A stretch of 64,000 nucleotides of DNA, from positions 2,666,001 through 2,730,000 of the forward strand of contig NZ_LN850107.1 in NCBI RefSeq assembly GCF_900070365.1, read 5' to 3'. The translations under genes and the position numbers were made by a program. The notes beneath the pieces were generated by a model. The model had not been told where the DNA came from. It made no database searches and saw only the letters and a program-made list of their open reading frames with translations. This document shows, piece after piece, positions 9,408-19,466 of this stretch. Within the stretch, counting starts at the first letter, position 1, and each line of letters starts with the position of its first letter. This DNA is from Alloactinosynnema sp. L-07 (lineage in GTDB: Bacteria; Actinomycetota; Actinomycetes; Mycobacteriales; Pseudonocardiaceae).

Positions 9408-10226
9408 CTATCCCAGCCATGCCTTCGCGTCCGCGGCGATCCGGTCGGCATAGCGGTCGACGCCCGGCGACACGACCGGGCAGCCGCGCACGGGCGCGGT
9501 GCCGTCGAGGCAGAAGTGGATGTCGTCGTTGTCGGCGCGCAAGCGGGCCACGCCGCCGAACGCGCCGGGGAAGGTGCAGGTGCCGGTCGCGCGTTCCTTG
9601 TCGGTGCAGGGCAGGAAGCGGGTGAACTCGTAGCGGTCGTGGGTCATGTTGTCGTACGGGTAGGCGGCCATGCTGGCGGTCGCGCCCGCGTCGGTGACCC
9701 GGTCGCCCGCGAGGTCGGCGGCGTAGGTGTAGATCTCGTTGAGCCTGCGCGGGACCTCGCGCTGGGGGTCGGGCAACGGGGCCTGCAGGACCCACAGGAC
9801 CTTGGGCCGGGGCAGGCCGATCGAGTCGGCCGCCTCGTTGATCTCGCGGCGCGCGGAGAACGCGTTCCAGAGGTACTTGTCGTAGAACGCCTGCTCGCCG
9901 CGCCGCAGTGGGGAAACGCAGGGCGAGTAGTAGTCGTTGCCCCAGAACTGCAAGATCACCAGATCGGGTCGCTGGTCGCGGATGAGGTTGGCGAACTTCG
10001 CTGACTGCGGCAGCCAGGTCGGCTCCCCCGCCAGGTAGTCGCAGATGCCGGTGCCGCCGAGCGTCGCGTCGTGGAGGTCGACCGGGCCGAGCGCCGCGGC
10101 CAGTGCGGGCGCGTTCTGCGCGGCGACCGAGTCGCCGACGTAGACGACCTTGGGAACCGCGTCGGCGTGCGCCACGCCGGTCAGTGCGGACGCCAACAAC
10201 GCCAAGACCACCGCGACGCGCTTCAC
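9408..10226 (-). CDS. Secreted SGNH/GDSL hydrolase
   Basis: 272 residues: Sec signal peptide (VKRVAVVLALLASALTGVAHA), then the SGNH blocks VGDSV (nucleophile Ser), LGGTG, FWGND and a C-terminal DDIHFC giving the catalytic Asp/His. Several cysteines suggest disulfides, as expected outside the cell. This set is typical of secreted esterases and acyl hydrolases, including the stand-alone SGNH domains that deacylate glycans. The GTG at 10226 is preferred because GGGGGA lies seven bases upstream; a TTG one codon earlier is possible. The substrate cannot be told. Confidence 0.85.
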   Translation of the reverse strand: MKRVAVVLALLASALTGVAHADAVPKVVYVGDSVAAQNAPALAAALGPVDLHDATLGGTGICDYLAGEPTWLPQSAKFANLIRDQRPDLVILQFWGNDYYSPCVSPLRRGEQAFYDKYLWNAFSARREINEAADSIGLPRPKVLWVLQAPLPDPQREVPRRLNEIYTYAADLAGDRVTDAGATASMAAYPYDNMTHDRYEFTRFLPCTDKERATGTCTFPGAFGGVARLRADNDDIHFCLDGTAPVRGCPVVSPGVDRYADRIAADAKAWLG

Positions 10227-10239
10227 CAACTGGTCCCCC

Positions 10240-10809
10240 TCAGTCCTCCAGGGGCGTCACGATAGCAGGCGAACCGGCCCAGACCTGCGAAAACCCGAAT
10301 CCGGTCAGCTCGGCGGCGGCGACAAGATCGATGAAGTCGTCGGTGACGAACAGTGGTCCACGCAGCAGTTGCGGCACCTTGAAGACCGGTGCCGAGATCC
10401 GCTCCGGGTGGAAGGCGTACCGCTCGACGGCGAGGATCTCGCCGTCGTCGAAGCGCACGATCTCCGAGGCCGACTCGTCAAGTGCGTCGGTCACTGTCAG
10501 AGCGTTGAACAACCAGAGATCGGCGTCGGGACACGCCAGCGGCAGCAGTTCGCCGCATGCCTCCAGCAGGGGGCGCAACGCCGCGACCGCGCGCGGGCGC
10601 AAGACCAACACGTGGCCGCCCAGCCACGGCAGGTCCGCCTCCGCGCGCGGTTCGCCGGTGTCCTCGACCGCGAGCCTGGCGACCGGGACCGGTCGCCAGG
10701 CCGCCTGCCGCGGGGTGCCGTCCAGGCTCCAGAGGTACTCGTTGTCGGTGTCGTGCACCGGGAGCACCCACTCGAAGCCTGGACGGACCTGCGGCTCATA
10801 GAGCCTCAA
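10240..10809 (-). CDS. Imm11-type (DUF1629) immunity protein
   Basis: 189 residues matching the Imm11/DUF1629 pattern: EYLWSLDGTP near the N-terminus, WLGGHVLVLRPRAV, DADLWLFNALTVTDALDE, VFKVPQLLRGPLFVTDDF and LTGFGFSQVW at the end. Proteins of this family neutralise polymorphic toxins. It starts with TTG at 10809, preceded by GGAGGAA, only 13 bp after the stop of the giant RHS/AHH toxin gene, so the ribosome binding site overlaps the toxin end and translation is probably coupled. I infer that it binds and inhibits the AHH nuclease tip of that toxin. Confidence 0.78.
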   Translation of the reverse strand: MRLYEPQVRPGFEWVLPVHDTDNEYLWSLDGTPRQAAWRPVPVARLAVEDTGEPRAEADLPWLGGHVLVLRPRAVAALRPLLEACGELLPLACPDADLWLFNALTVTDALDESASEIVRFDDGEILAVERYAFHPERISAPVFKVPQLLRGPLFVTDDFIDLVAAAELTGFGFSQVWAGSPAIVTPLED

Positions 10810-10822
10810 TGCTTCCTCCGGA

Positions 10823-13800
10823 TCACGGGAATCCGCCCGACAGCAGCCGCTGTCGAATGTAGGCCAGCGACTGGACCACTTGCTGTCGGTTGGTCGCTCG
10901 CCCGAGCAGCTGGTTGACAGCAGCGTAGTACCGGTCGGTGTGCACCTTGGAGTGGACAGCCGCGCCAGTCGGGTTGAGTGAATTCACGTTCCGCGGCAGG
11001 AACACGCCATTGACCGCTTCATCGATGTGCACACCGAAGCGCTGCAGAACCGCTCGCGCGGGTGCGGCGGCGCCCGCACCGCCCGCCACGATGTGGTGGG
11101 CCGCGGTCTGGGCCGGTTGGGCGGTGCCCGCGCGGACCAGGTTGGCGCCGAGCGCGGCCGACGAGTGTCTCACCGCCGCGCCCGTGGCTTGAGCCGCCAC
11201 TCTGGGTGCCTGTGCCAGGGCCGTCGTGCCCAGCGACCCGACGACCGTGATGGTGGTATCGACAATTTCGGCGTTCCTGCGGCTCATGCCCGCCGCCTGC
11301 AGGCCCTGGCTGGTGAGTGAGCTGGTCTCCTCACCGGTCCACAGCTGGCGCAGTCCCGCACTGGTCACGTCCGCGCCGTGGACCACCACGACCGCACCCG
11401 CGACCGCGCCGACACCCGTCCACGAGGTCGCCGCGCCGCCCGCCGCGCCCGCCGCCATCTCCAGCACACCGCCGACCGCCTTGAGGCCGCCCATCACGCG
11501 GTTCCAGGTGCTGGCTCCGGTGGGGTCGGTCAGTCGGACCGGGTTGTTGTTGGCGAAGGTGTAGGACGAGAGATTGAACGGCTGGAGCACGCCGTTGTTC
11601 GGCTCCCCGTCGAGATAGCTGTCCAGGGCCGGGTCCGGGCTCTGCCACTGCGTTGTCTTCGGGTTGTAGTACCGCGCGCCGTGGTAGTAGAGGCCGGTCT
11701 CCTCGTCGAGTTCCTTGCCGCCGAACTGATACGGCACCGGGGTGGGCTGAGCGGGGTGCTCGTTGACCCAGTTCTCGCCGAAGGCGAAGTACTCCAGGTG
11801 CTCGGTCAGGTTGGCGTGCTCGTCGGTGACGTAGGACGACGAGCCCAGGTGGTCGGCGTGGAAGAAGAAGTGGTGGTTCTCGTAGGTGTTGTCCGGTTTG
11901 ACCGTCTTGGTGGCGATCCGGGTGTCACCCACCCACACGTGCTTGAACCCGGTCCCGTTGCGCTCGCTGAAGTTCTGGTTCGGGTAGATGTGCTTGGGAC
12001 CGGCGTCCTTGACCACCCGGTTGCCCTCGTCGTCGTAGACGTAGCGCACCGTGGCGGGTTGCTGGGGACTGACGCACGCGCTCGGATCTTGAAGGACCGT
12101 GGTGTTGCGGGCGTGGTCCTGGTTGCAGGCGAGGCGGTTCTCCTCGTCCCACACCAGCTGCCTGCGCTTGCCGGGCGCGGGCGGCTCGGTGTTGACCGTG
12201 TCGATCAGGTTGCCGTTCTGGTCGAACACCTGGTTGACCGGGCCGACCTTGCTCGCCGCGTGCGGCTTGGCGCTGTTGTAGGCGTAGTCGTAGGTGTAGG
12301 TGGTCTTCTTCTGCACCTGCGCCTTGCCGGTGGTGGCACCCGGCTCCAGCGTCTCCTGCAGCGGCTCTTCAGCAGGCTCGGCAGGCTCCTCGATCGGCCC
12401 GACCGGGGCCAGCGTCGGGTCGGTCCCCGCGGCCGGGTCGGTCAGGACCGTGTTCGAGCTCGCTGTCTGCGGCGCGGTGGTCTGCGCGTTGACGACGATC
12501 TCGTGCTTCTGGTCCTTGTGCGTGGTGTTGTGCAGCGAGTCGTACCGCAGGGTCAGGGACTGGCGGTCGAGCTTGTTGTCCTTGTTGCGGTACTCCCCCG
12601 ACGCCGACGTGACCTGGTACAGGTCGTCGTAGTTGAAGGTCTGCACGCTCGGCCCGCCGATGGGCTTGCCGTGCGGCAGCGCGACGTTGTTGCGGACCTG
12701 CCGGACGTTGCCGACGTTGTCGTAGGTGTAGGTGATGTTCTGGAACTCGTGGCCGTCGGGCAGCCGCGCCTTGAGGGTGGCGAGCTGGCGGTCGGCCGGG
12801 TCGTAGGTGTAGCTGGTGCGCACCCCGGTCCCGGTCTCCATCAGCGCGCGCTGGCCGAACTTGTCGTAGTCGAGCCGGTTCAGGTACGTGTAGTCGAACG
12901 TGCCCTTGTGGCCGGTGGCCCGGCTGACCTGGCCGCCCGAGTCGTACTCGTAGGTGAGCACCTCGCTGTCCGGGAAGGTCAGCTGGAGCACCCGGTTGAA
13001 CGAGTCGTACTGGTAGGACGTGGTGTAGCTGCGCGCGGGACCGTTGATCGCGGTGACCGTGCGGCTCTCCCGGACCAGCTCGCCGAGTGGGCCGTACGCC
13101 CGGCTGACCGTGCCCGCCGCGTCGCGCACCGAGGCGACCCGGTTGGCGGTGTTGTCCGCCGCGCCGGGGGCGCCGTAGGTGTAGGTGACGTTGTTGCCGG
13201 TGAACGTCGGGTAGCGGATGCCGGAGACGCGGTTGAAGTCGTAGTCGTACTCGACGGCCTTGTTGCCCGCCCGCAGCTTCGCGGTGATCTTGGCGGTGGC
13301 GTTGCCCGCCAGGTCGTAGCGGGTCTCGGTGCGGCCCGCGTCCGGACTGTCCACAATGGTGCGACGGCCGAGGTTGTCGTACGCGGCGGACGTGGTGTTG
13401 TTTCGGTCGTCCACCACGGTGGTGATCTGGCGCAGCGGGTCGTAGGCGTAGCTCGTCCAGATCACCGGCTGACCGGCGGCCTGGTTGAACTCCTTGACCG
13501 AGGTGGTCAGCCCGCGGGTGTCGGTGTAGGTGCGCCGCTGCTTGCCGTTGCCGTCGGTGGCGACCGCCTCGAACCGGGTGGTGCCGGAGCGGTCCTGGCC
13601 GAAGCCGTAGGCGTTGGCCGACGACGTGTCGTCCGGGATCACCGTGCGGGTGACGCGGTCGAGGATGTCGAAGGTCTGCCGGGTCGGCTGGACGCTGTCG
13701 AAGGCGCCGTTGAACGAGGTGTTGCCACCCTTGGGCTCGGTGACCGGGTAGAAGTGCTCGACGCCGCGGCCGACGAAGTCGTACACGCTGCGGCCGGACA

Positions 13801-16800
13801 CCGTCATCACCTGCCGCGGGTCCGCCCCGGGCGCGGTGACGACGCTGGCGTCCTTCTTGGTCTGCAGCGTGCGCTTCAGACCGTCGATGAACAGGACCGT
13901 GTCGATCGTGTCCTCGCGGACGCCCGCCGCGGAGCGGTCGACGTTGCGGGTCACGGCGTACGGGACCACGGCTTCTGGGTGGTACTCGAAGTCGATGGTG
14001 ATCCGGTTCTCGGGCAGCTCGTACGGCCCGGTGATGCTGTCGACCCGGCCCACCGAGTCGTACACCGTACGGACCTGCTTGGCGTTGAAGTCCGTGTCGG
14101 AGGTGGGCAGGCCGTACTTGATGTTGTGCGTCGTGGTCGACCGGTAGCCGAAGCTGTCGGTCACCGACTCGACGTGCACGCCGACGGCGGTGTCGTACTC
14201 GTAGTCGACCTTGAACCGCTGCCCGTTCTTGTTGGCGGGCTCGGTGACCGACCTGAGGTTGCCGTTGGCGAAGAACGCCATGTCGGTCACCGCGGCGGCG
14301 CCGTCGGCCAGGTACTCGCGCACCTGTCCGGTGTTGGCCGTGGCGCAGTCGACGTCGGCCTCGCTGCGGCGCAGCTGCGTGCCCGACCCGCGGACCTCGC
14401 TGAAGACCGGCAGGCCCACGATGTGCCGGGCGAGACAGGTGGCGTTGGCACCGCTGTAGCGGACCCTGGTCTCCACGTCGTCGGCCGTGCCGGTGTCGCC
14501 CGCGTCGAAGGTGCGGGTGACGTTGCCGAACTCGTCGTACTCGTTCTCGACGTACGAGGTCTTGCCCGCGGTGGCCTGGCCTTCGTAGAAGTACCGGTCC
14601 GTGCGGGCCAGCAGCGGGAACACCGTCGCGGTCGCGCTGGCGCCGTTGGCGGGCGCGCCCGTGGCGATGTCACGCAGCTGGTGGGTGTTGACCGTCTCCA
14701 GGAACTTGTTCCCGGCCGCGTCTGCGGTGACCGAGCGGCTCAGCAGCCCGCGCGTGTAGACGCCGTCGGTGCGGTATTCGTCGGTCGCCGTGCGGTAGAC
14801 CGCGTCGGCCGCGCCCGGGTTCCGCTGCTCGGTGACGACCTTGCCGAAGCCGAGGAACTCGCGCTCCAGCCGGTCGTACTTGCCCGCCTCGTAGCGGAAG
14901 GTCGAGACCTGGCGGTCCTGGCCGTCGCCCGTGTGGCCGTCGAACAGCGTCGAGCGCGACAACACCCAGCGCGAGTCGGGCGAGTCGTAGGTGTTGCCGT
15001 CGCGGGTGTAGTCGAGGTCGATGTGCGCGCCGAGCGGGCGGGCCACCGACTTGAGCAGGTTGGTGCGTCCGGTCTTGTTCTCCGCGACGACCAGCTCGTT
15101 GTCCTTGGTGGACTTGACGTGGTCGACGTAGCCGTCACCGTTGACGTCGCGCAGGGCGACCTCGGTGCGGCCGATGCCGGTGGTGACGTCGGCACCCGGG
15201 TTGAACACGATGCAGCCGAAGAAGAAGCAGAAGCCGAAGGTGAAGTACACGCCGCCGCCGAGGGAGGCGTTGGCGTCGGCGTTCACCCCGGCCAGGCTGC
15301 CCCGGAACGGCGTGCGCGCGGCGAAGCCGTTGCCGGTGTTGATGGCGACCGACAGGGCGTTTCCGCCGTCGGAGAAGACGCGGTCCATGAGACCGTCGCC
15401 GTTCATGTCCATCAGCGTGGCGTCGGTCTTGGACGTGCCGACACCGGCGGAGACACCACCCGCGAAGCCGTAGTAGTCGGTGTTGAAGCCGAGGTTGACG
15501 CCCGCGTTCTTGGTCTCGCCCTCGTTGAGCGGGCCGCCCGGCCACGGTTCGCGCCCGGCGAAGGTGTAGCCCAGGTTGAGCGCGGCGTCGCCGTTCTCGT
15601 AGAGCTTGTCGGGCAGGCCGTCGCCGTTGATGTCGATCAGGTCGTGCGCCGAGTCGGACTCGCCGCCGCCGAGGTTGCCGCCGACGCCGAGGGTGGGCAT
15701 CTCGGTGCCCGCCTTAGCCGAGTTGGCGTTGGTGCCGCCGGAGGGGATGTCCTGGCCGCGCGCGGTGGAGCTGGTGCGCGCCGGGCTGCCCGCGTTGGCC
15801 GAGACGCTGTAGGCCAGCGACTCGGACTCGCGCACGTTGCCGCCGACGCTGCCGCGGGTGCTGCCCAGGCCGCCGACCATGTCGGAGTACTGGACCCCGC
15901 CCGAGCCGACGACGTCGGGGAACCGGTCGCCGTTGAGGTCGAGGAAGTCGACCTGCCCGGTGCTGCGGCCCTTGGCCACACTGCCGCCCACGCCGATGCC
16001 GCCGATGCCCGCGCCTAACGTGGTCGAGATCTGCTGGGTGCGGCCGCGGCGGGCCACACCGGTCGCGCCTGCGAAGTCGGCGTCGGTGACGACGTCGATG
16101 ACGTCGGATCCCAGCCTGGAACTGGACGCGCCCGCCGCCGAGACCCAGGTGTTGTCGTCGGCGCCCGCCCAGCGGCCCAGCGCGGGCAGCGGCGCGAACA
16201 CGACGATCTTCGGCGTCTTGGCCTTGGGGTCGGCGGTGAAGCCGGGGACGTCGCCCTCGGTCGGGCCGCCCGGCAGCGAGTCGCGGTAGTTCTCGTCGAT
16301 GACCAGGTCGGACTGGGCGATCGGGCTGGTGGCGCGGGTGCGGTTGCCCTGGTAGCCGATGGCCGCCCAGCCGCGGTACGGCTGCGCGAAGGCACCCTGC
16401 TCGACCGAGGCGTGCAGCGCGCTGGGCACCGCGGCGCCGTTGACCTCGACGGACTGCGAGGTCAGCTTGGACAGCAGCGTGGTGTCCAAGGTGGAGTAGT
16501 CGAAGAACAGCTCGTCGCCCTCGGTCACCGGCACCGTCAGCGGCGCGATGGCCGGGACGACGCCGTCGACGATGTCGATGACCCGCTTGGCCAGCAGCGC
16601 GCCGCGCTTCTTGACCGTGAACACGACCTTCGCGTCGGTCGGCTGTCCGGCGAAGTTGAACGCGATGCTCGGCTGGACACTGAGGTCACCGGTCGCGGCG
16701 GCGGTATGGAAGCCCTGCGGCGCGGTCAGCGTGGTCGCCGGGTAGACGTCGAGGTCGTACGGCGGGGTGATGGTCAGCGTCGGGTTGCCGTTCTCGTCGA

Positions 16801-19312
16801 CGACCGCGTCGACACCCTGGGCGGCGGTGTAGTGCGCGCGCGGCACCCAACTCAGGGCACCCGCGTCGATCGGCGAGTCGACCTTGAGCCGCCACGACAG
16901 GGTGTCCTGCGCGGTGACCGGGATGTCCAGGTCGACCGAGGCCGTGCCGCCCGAGCCGCCGGGCAGCGAGCGGGTCAGCACGTCGGTGCCGTTGCGGCTG
17001 ATCACCACGGTGACGTCATCGGTGGTCGAACCGGACTTGGTCACGTCGCCGGACAGGTGCAGCGTGCCGGTCAGCGGCGCGGTGACCACGGACGGGCGGC
17101 CCGCCAGGGTGAAGTCGCGCGAGGCCAGGTAGCGGTGGTTGGCAAGGCCGTTGACGTCGGTGGACGCGGCCTGGCCGACGTAGGTGACGTCCGGGTCCCA
17201 GTTGACCTGGTCATACAGGCCGTCGAGCACCGACTGGACGCGGAAGTAGATCGCGTCGCCGCGCTGGACCTGGATCGACTCGACGCCGCTCGGCTGGAAC
17301 TCGATGTAGTCGTCGGGCCCGATGCGCTGGGCCCACAGCTCGGTGCCGTTGTGCTGGATCGTGGTGCGCACGCCGTCGGCGGCCCGGTAGGCGGCGCGCT
17401 CGTCGCCGGTGTCCTGGACCAGCCGGACCCGGCCGTCGACCCGCACGGTGCCCGCGTAGGGGGCCACCCAGCGGCGGACGCTGTCCATCAGCGGGAACTG
17501 GTCGACCTGGCGCTCGAACTCGGCGGTCTGGTCGCCGACGATGGTGCCCAACACCGCGCCGGTGCCGACCGGGACCGGGGTGTCGTGGCTGTTGGCGCTG
17601 TAGGCGGGTTGGCCGTTGGCGTCGAGGTGGCCGAACAGCACGCCGCCGTTGTTGACCAGGTCGGTGATGCCGTCGCCGTTGACGTCGGCGAAGTAGCGGT
17701 CGGAGTTGGTCGTGGTCGAGACGTAGTCCAGCTGGGCCGCGACGCCGAAGTAGGACTCGATGCCGACGGTGGCCGAGCGGGTGCGCTCACGGGAGATCGA
17801 CGGCAGGTTGGTCAGCCGGATCGGGGTGTCGCCGAAGCGGGTCTGGCCGGTCGGGCCGGACTGGTTGGGCCGGTAGAAGATGCCGCCGCCGGAGCGGAAC
17901 ACCTTGTCGGGCAGGTTGTCGCCGTTGACGTCGGCCAGGGCGAGCAGGCCGTCGGACGAGCCCGCGTTGTAGCCGACCTTCACGCCCGCCGAGTTCGACT
18001 TGCGCGGGGCGGTCGGGTTGTAGCCGACGTAGAGGTGGCCGCCGGCGCCCTTCGAGGTGTTGGACGACAGCGCGCTGGCGTCGCCGAAGCCGCGCAGGCC
18101 GACGCCGAGGCCGTCGTTGGGCATGTTCCAGCCGGTGGAGTTGGTGAACGCGTTGTACGCGCCGGACTGGTCGCGGATGTCGTCGAAGTAGTCGAACGTG
18201 TGGGTGGTGAACCGGGCGTTGTCCTCGCCGAACTGCGAGACGGACTCCAGCAGGGTCTTGGCGAACGCGCCGGTGCGGTAGTTGAGCTCGTAGGCGCGGA
18301 TCTGCTGGTCGTCGAACTTGACCTCGACCCGGCGCAGCAGGTCGGCGGTCACCTTCTTGAACCCGCCGCGCGCGTCGATGCCGACGTCGGCCCGCCGGGC
18401 CTCGCCGCGGTCGCGGTCGCGCTGGAAGGTCACCGAGTAGCGGCCGTCGGTCGAGCCGTGGCCGGTGTAGGTGACGCGGCTCGGGTACAGGTTCGAGCCT
18501 GCGACCGTCGAGTTCGCCACGCCGCCGTCGGCGACCTTCGCGTGCTCGTACCGGACGAAGTTGTCATTGGTGTCGCGGCTCTCGACCAGCGCCCACGTGG
18601 CGATGTTGCCCGCCCCGTCGGCCAGCGTGGCCTGCGCCGACGGTGCCCCGGTGCCGCCGTAGAGGTGGCGGGTGCCGTTCTTCTCGGTGATCTCCCACCA
18701 GTAGTTCGCCGGGCCGCTGCCGTGCCGGACGATCCGGTCGAACTTGCCCTCGACCCTGGTGTGGAACACCTTCTCCGCGGTGCGCGCCTGGAGTTCGCCG
18801 CGGTGGGCGACCGGGGTCAGCTGCTCGCCGTTGAGCAGGTAGGTCTCGGTCTCAAGGCCGCCGTGGTAGCGCGGGACGCCCCAACGGGTGTCCAAAGTGA
18901 TCGCGGGGGTGGAAAGGTCCCAACCGGTGCCGGTCCAGCCGTTGGCGCCACCGGAGTTGTAGGACAGTGCCAGGGCGGGCTGCATGCCCGCGCGGCCCTT
19001 CGGCAACTCGATCGGGTAGCCGAGCCTGGCCTGGCCCTGGTTGTTCGCGGTGGGCGCGTCGATCAGGTTGATCCCCGCGCCGGGGTCGCCCGCCTTGACG
19101 TCCTTGAGCTGGTTCGGGTTGAACTGCTTGCCCTCTGGATACTCGGGAACGTCGACACCCAGCGTGCTGGTGCCGCTGTCCGCCGCCGTCCCGGGGAGTC
19201 CCACCGGGGACAGTCCACCAGCGAGCATGGCGAAGATGATCGCCATGATCCCGGCACCGCGTTTGGCACTCACCGCTGACGATCTACGACGTGGCAGGAC
19301 CCGCACGATCAT
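10823..19312 (-). CDS. Giant secreted SpvB/RHS polymorphic toxin with AHH nuclease tip
   Basis: 2829 residues. ATG at 19312 follows GAGGGAG; a basic stretch and hydrophobic segment form an N-terminal signal. Order: SpvB-like N-terminus (ARLGYPIELPKGRAGMQPAL, ALSYNSGG); many FG-GAP/VCBS-like DVNGDGLPD repeats; a TcdB-like middle region (RDVNGDGYVDHV onward, LLKSVARPLGAHIDLDY); dozens of YD/RHS repeats (YDYDFNR, YTYGAPG, YTYDNVGNVRQ); the RHS core ending YHGARYYNPKTTQWQSPDPA; a hydrophobic Gly/Ala-rich linker; and a C-terminal AHH nuclease (AAHHIVAGG at about 2737, then HSKVHTDRYY). The RHS shell is expected to encapsulate the nuclease tip. The Imm11-type gene follows directly. Probably an interbacterial toxin delivered outside the cell. 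Confidence 0.88.
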   Translation of the reverse strand: MIVRVLPRRRSSAVSAKRGAGIMAIIFAMLAGGLSPVGLPGTAADSGTSTLGVDVPEYPEGKQFNPNQLKDVKAGDPGAGINLIDAPTANNQGQARLGYPIELPKGRAGMQPALALSYNSGGANGWTGTGWDLSTPAITLDTRWGVPRYHGGLETETYLLNGEQLTPVAHRGELQARTAEKVFHTRVEGKFDRIVRHGSGPANYWWEITEKNGTRHLYGGTGAPSAQATLADGAGNIATWALVESRDTNDNFVRYEHAKVADGGVANSTVAGSNLYPSRVTYTGHGSTDGRYSVTFQRDRDRGEARRADVGIDARGGFKKVTADLLRRVEVKFDDQQIRAYELNYRTGAFAKTLLESVSQFGEDNARFTTHTFDYFDDIRDQSGAYNAFTNSTGWNMPNDGLGVGLRGFGDASALSSNTSKGAGGHLYVGYNPTAPRKSNSAGVKVGYNAGSSDGLLALADVNGDNLPDKVFRSGGGIFYRPNQSGPTGQTRFGDTPIRLTNLPSISRERTRSATVGIESYFGVAAQLDYVSTTTNSDRYFADVNGDGITDLVNNGGVLFGHLDANGQPAYSANSHDTPVPVGTGAVLGTIVGDQTAEFERQVDQFPLMDSVRRWVAPYAGTVRVDGRVRLVQDTGDERAAYRAADGVRTTIQHNGTELWAQRIGPDDYIEFQPSGVESIQVQRGDAIYFRVQSVLDGLYDQVNWDPDVTYVGQAASTDVNGLANHRYLASRDFTLAGRPSVVTAPLTGTLHLSGDVTKSGSTTDDVTVVISRNGTDVLTRSLPGGSGGTASVDLDIPVTAQDTLSWRLKVDSPIDAGALSWVPRAHYTAAQGVDAVVDENGNPTLTITPPYDLDVYPATTLTAPQGFHTAAATGDLSVQPSIAFNFAGQPTDAKVVFTVKKRGALLAKRVIDIVDGVVPAIAPLTVPVTEGDELFFDYSTLDTTLLSKLTSQSVEVNGAAVPSALHASVEQGAFAQPYRGWAAIGYQGNRTRATSPIAQSDLVIDENYRDSLPGGPTEGDVPGFTADPKAKTPKIVVFAPLPALGRWAGADDNTWVSAAGASSSRLGSDVIDVVTDADFAGATGVARRGRTQQISTTLGAGIGGIGVGGSVAKGRSTGQVDFLDLNGDRFPDVVGSGGVQYSDMVGGLGSTRGSVGGNVRESESLAYSVSANAGSPARTSSTARGQDIPSGGTNANSAKAGTEMPTLGVGGNLGGGESDSAHDLIDINGDGLPDKLYENGDAALNLGYTFAGREPWPGGPLNEGETKNAGVNLGFNTDYYGFAGGVSAGVGTSKTDATLMDMNGDGLMDRVFSDGGNALSVAINTGNGFAARTPFRGSLAGVNADANASLGGGVYFTFGFCFFFGCIVFNPGADVTTGIGRTEVALRDVNGDGYVDHVKSTKDNELVVAENKTGRTNLLKSVARPLGAHIDLDYTRDGNTYDSPDSRWVLSRSTLFDGHTGDGQDRQVSTFRYEAGKYDRLEREFLGFGKVVTEQRNPGAADAVYRTATDEYRTDGVYTRGLLSRSVTADAAGNKFLETVNTHQLRDIATGAPANGASATATVFPLLARTDRYFYEGQATAGKTSYVENEYDEFGNVTRTFDAGDTGTADDVETRVRYSGANATCLARHIVGLPVFSEVRGSGTQLRRSEADVDCATANTGQVREYLADGAAAVTDMAFFANGNLRSVTEPANKNGQRFKVDYEYDTAVGVHVESVTDSFGYRSTTTHNIKYGLPTSDTDFNAKQVRTVYDSVGRVDSITGPYELPENRITIDFEYHPEAVVPYAVTRNVDRSAAGVREDTIDTVLFIDGLKRTLQTKKDASVVTAPGADPRQVMTVSGRSVYDFVGRGVEHFYPVTEPKGGNTSFNGAFDSVQPTRQTFDILDRVTRTVIPDDTSSANAYGFGQDRSGTTRFEAVATDGNGKQRRTYTDTRGLTTSVKEFNQAAGQPVIWTSYAYDPLRQITTVVDDRNNTTSAAYDNLGRRTIVDSPDAGRTETRYDLAGNATAKITAKLRAGNKAVEYDYDFNRVSGIRYPTFTGNNVTYTYGAPGAADNTANRVASVRDAAGTVSRAYGPLGELVRESRTVTAINGPARSYTTSYQYDSFNRVLQLTFPDSEVLTYEYDSGGQVSRATGHKGTFDYTYLNRLDYDKFGQRALMETGTGVRTSYTYDPADRQLATLKARLPDGHEFQNITYTYDNVGNVRQVRNNVALPHGKPIGGPSVQTFNYDDLYQVTSASGEYRNKDNKLDRQSLTLRYDSLHNTTHKDQKHEIVVNAQTTAPQTASSNTVLTDPAAGTDPTLAPVGPIEEPAEPAEEPLQETLEPGATTGKAQVQKKTTYTYDYAYNSAKPHAASKVGPVNQVFDQNGNLIDTVNTEPPAPGKRRQLVWDEENRLACNQDHARNTTVLQDPSACVSPQQPATVRYVYDDEGNRVVKDAGPKHIYPNQNFSERNGTGFKHVWVGDTRIATKTVKPDNTYENHHFFFHADHLGSSSYVTDEHANLTEHLEYFAFGENWVNEHPAQPTPVPYQFGGKELDEETGLYYHGARYYNPKTTQWQSPDPALDSYLDGEPNNGVLQPFNLSSYTFANNNPVRLTDPTGASTWNRVMGGLKAVGGVLEMAAGAAGGAATSWTGVGAVAGAVVVVHGADVTSAGLRQLWTGEETSSLTSQGLQAAGMSRRNAEIVDTTITVVGSLGTTALAQAPRVAAQATGAAVRHSSAALGANLVRAGTAQPAQTAAHHIVAGGAGAAAPARAVLQRFGVHIDEAVNGVFLPRNVNSLNPTGAAVHSKVHTDRYYAAVNQLLGRATNRQQVVQSLAYIRQRLLSGGFP

Positions 19313-19466
19313 GGCGCTCCCTCGGTGGACGACTCCAGGTCCCTGCATCGCTGGGCGAAGCCGGACAGTTACCCACCGAATGGCCTAACTTGACTGATCC
19401 TCACGAGTACGAACTGGGGGCGAACGACCGGTTGCCGACCGGCGGCGCGAGGCGCACGATCGGTCG

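Noticed and set aside
9245..9451. N-terminal extension of the S8 protease
   Set aside because: It would bury the signal peptide; GGGGAGG before ATG 9244 decides the start.
11378..19279. Very long open frames on the plus strand opposite the RHS toxin (1546 and 955 residues)
   Set aside because: They are Val/Gly/Asp/Arg-rich shadows forced by the GC-rich codon pattern of the toxin; no start site or family resemblance.
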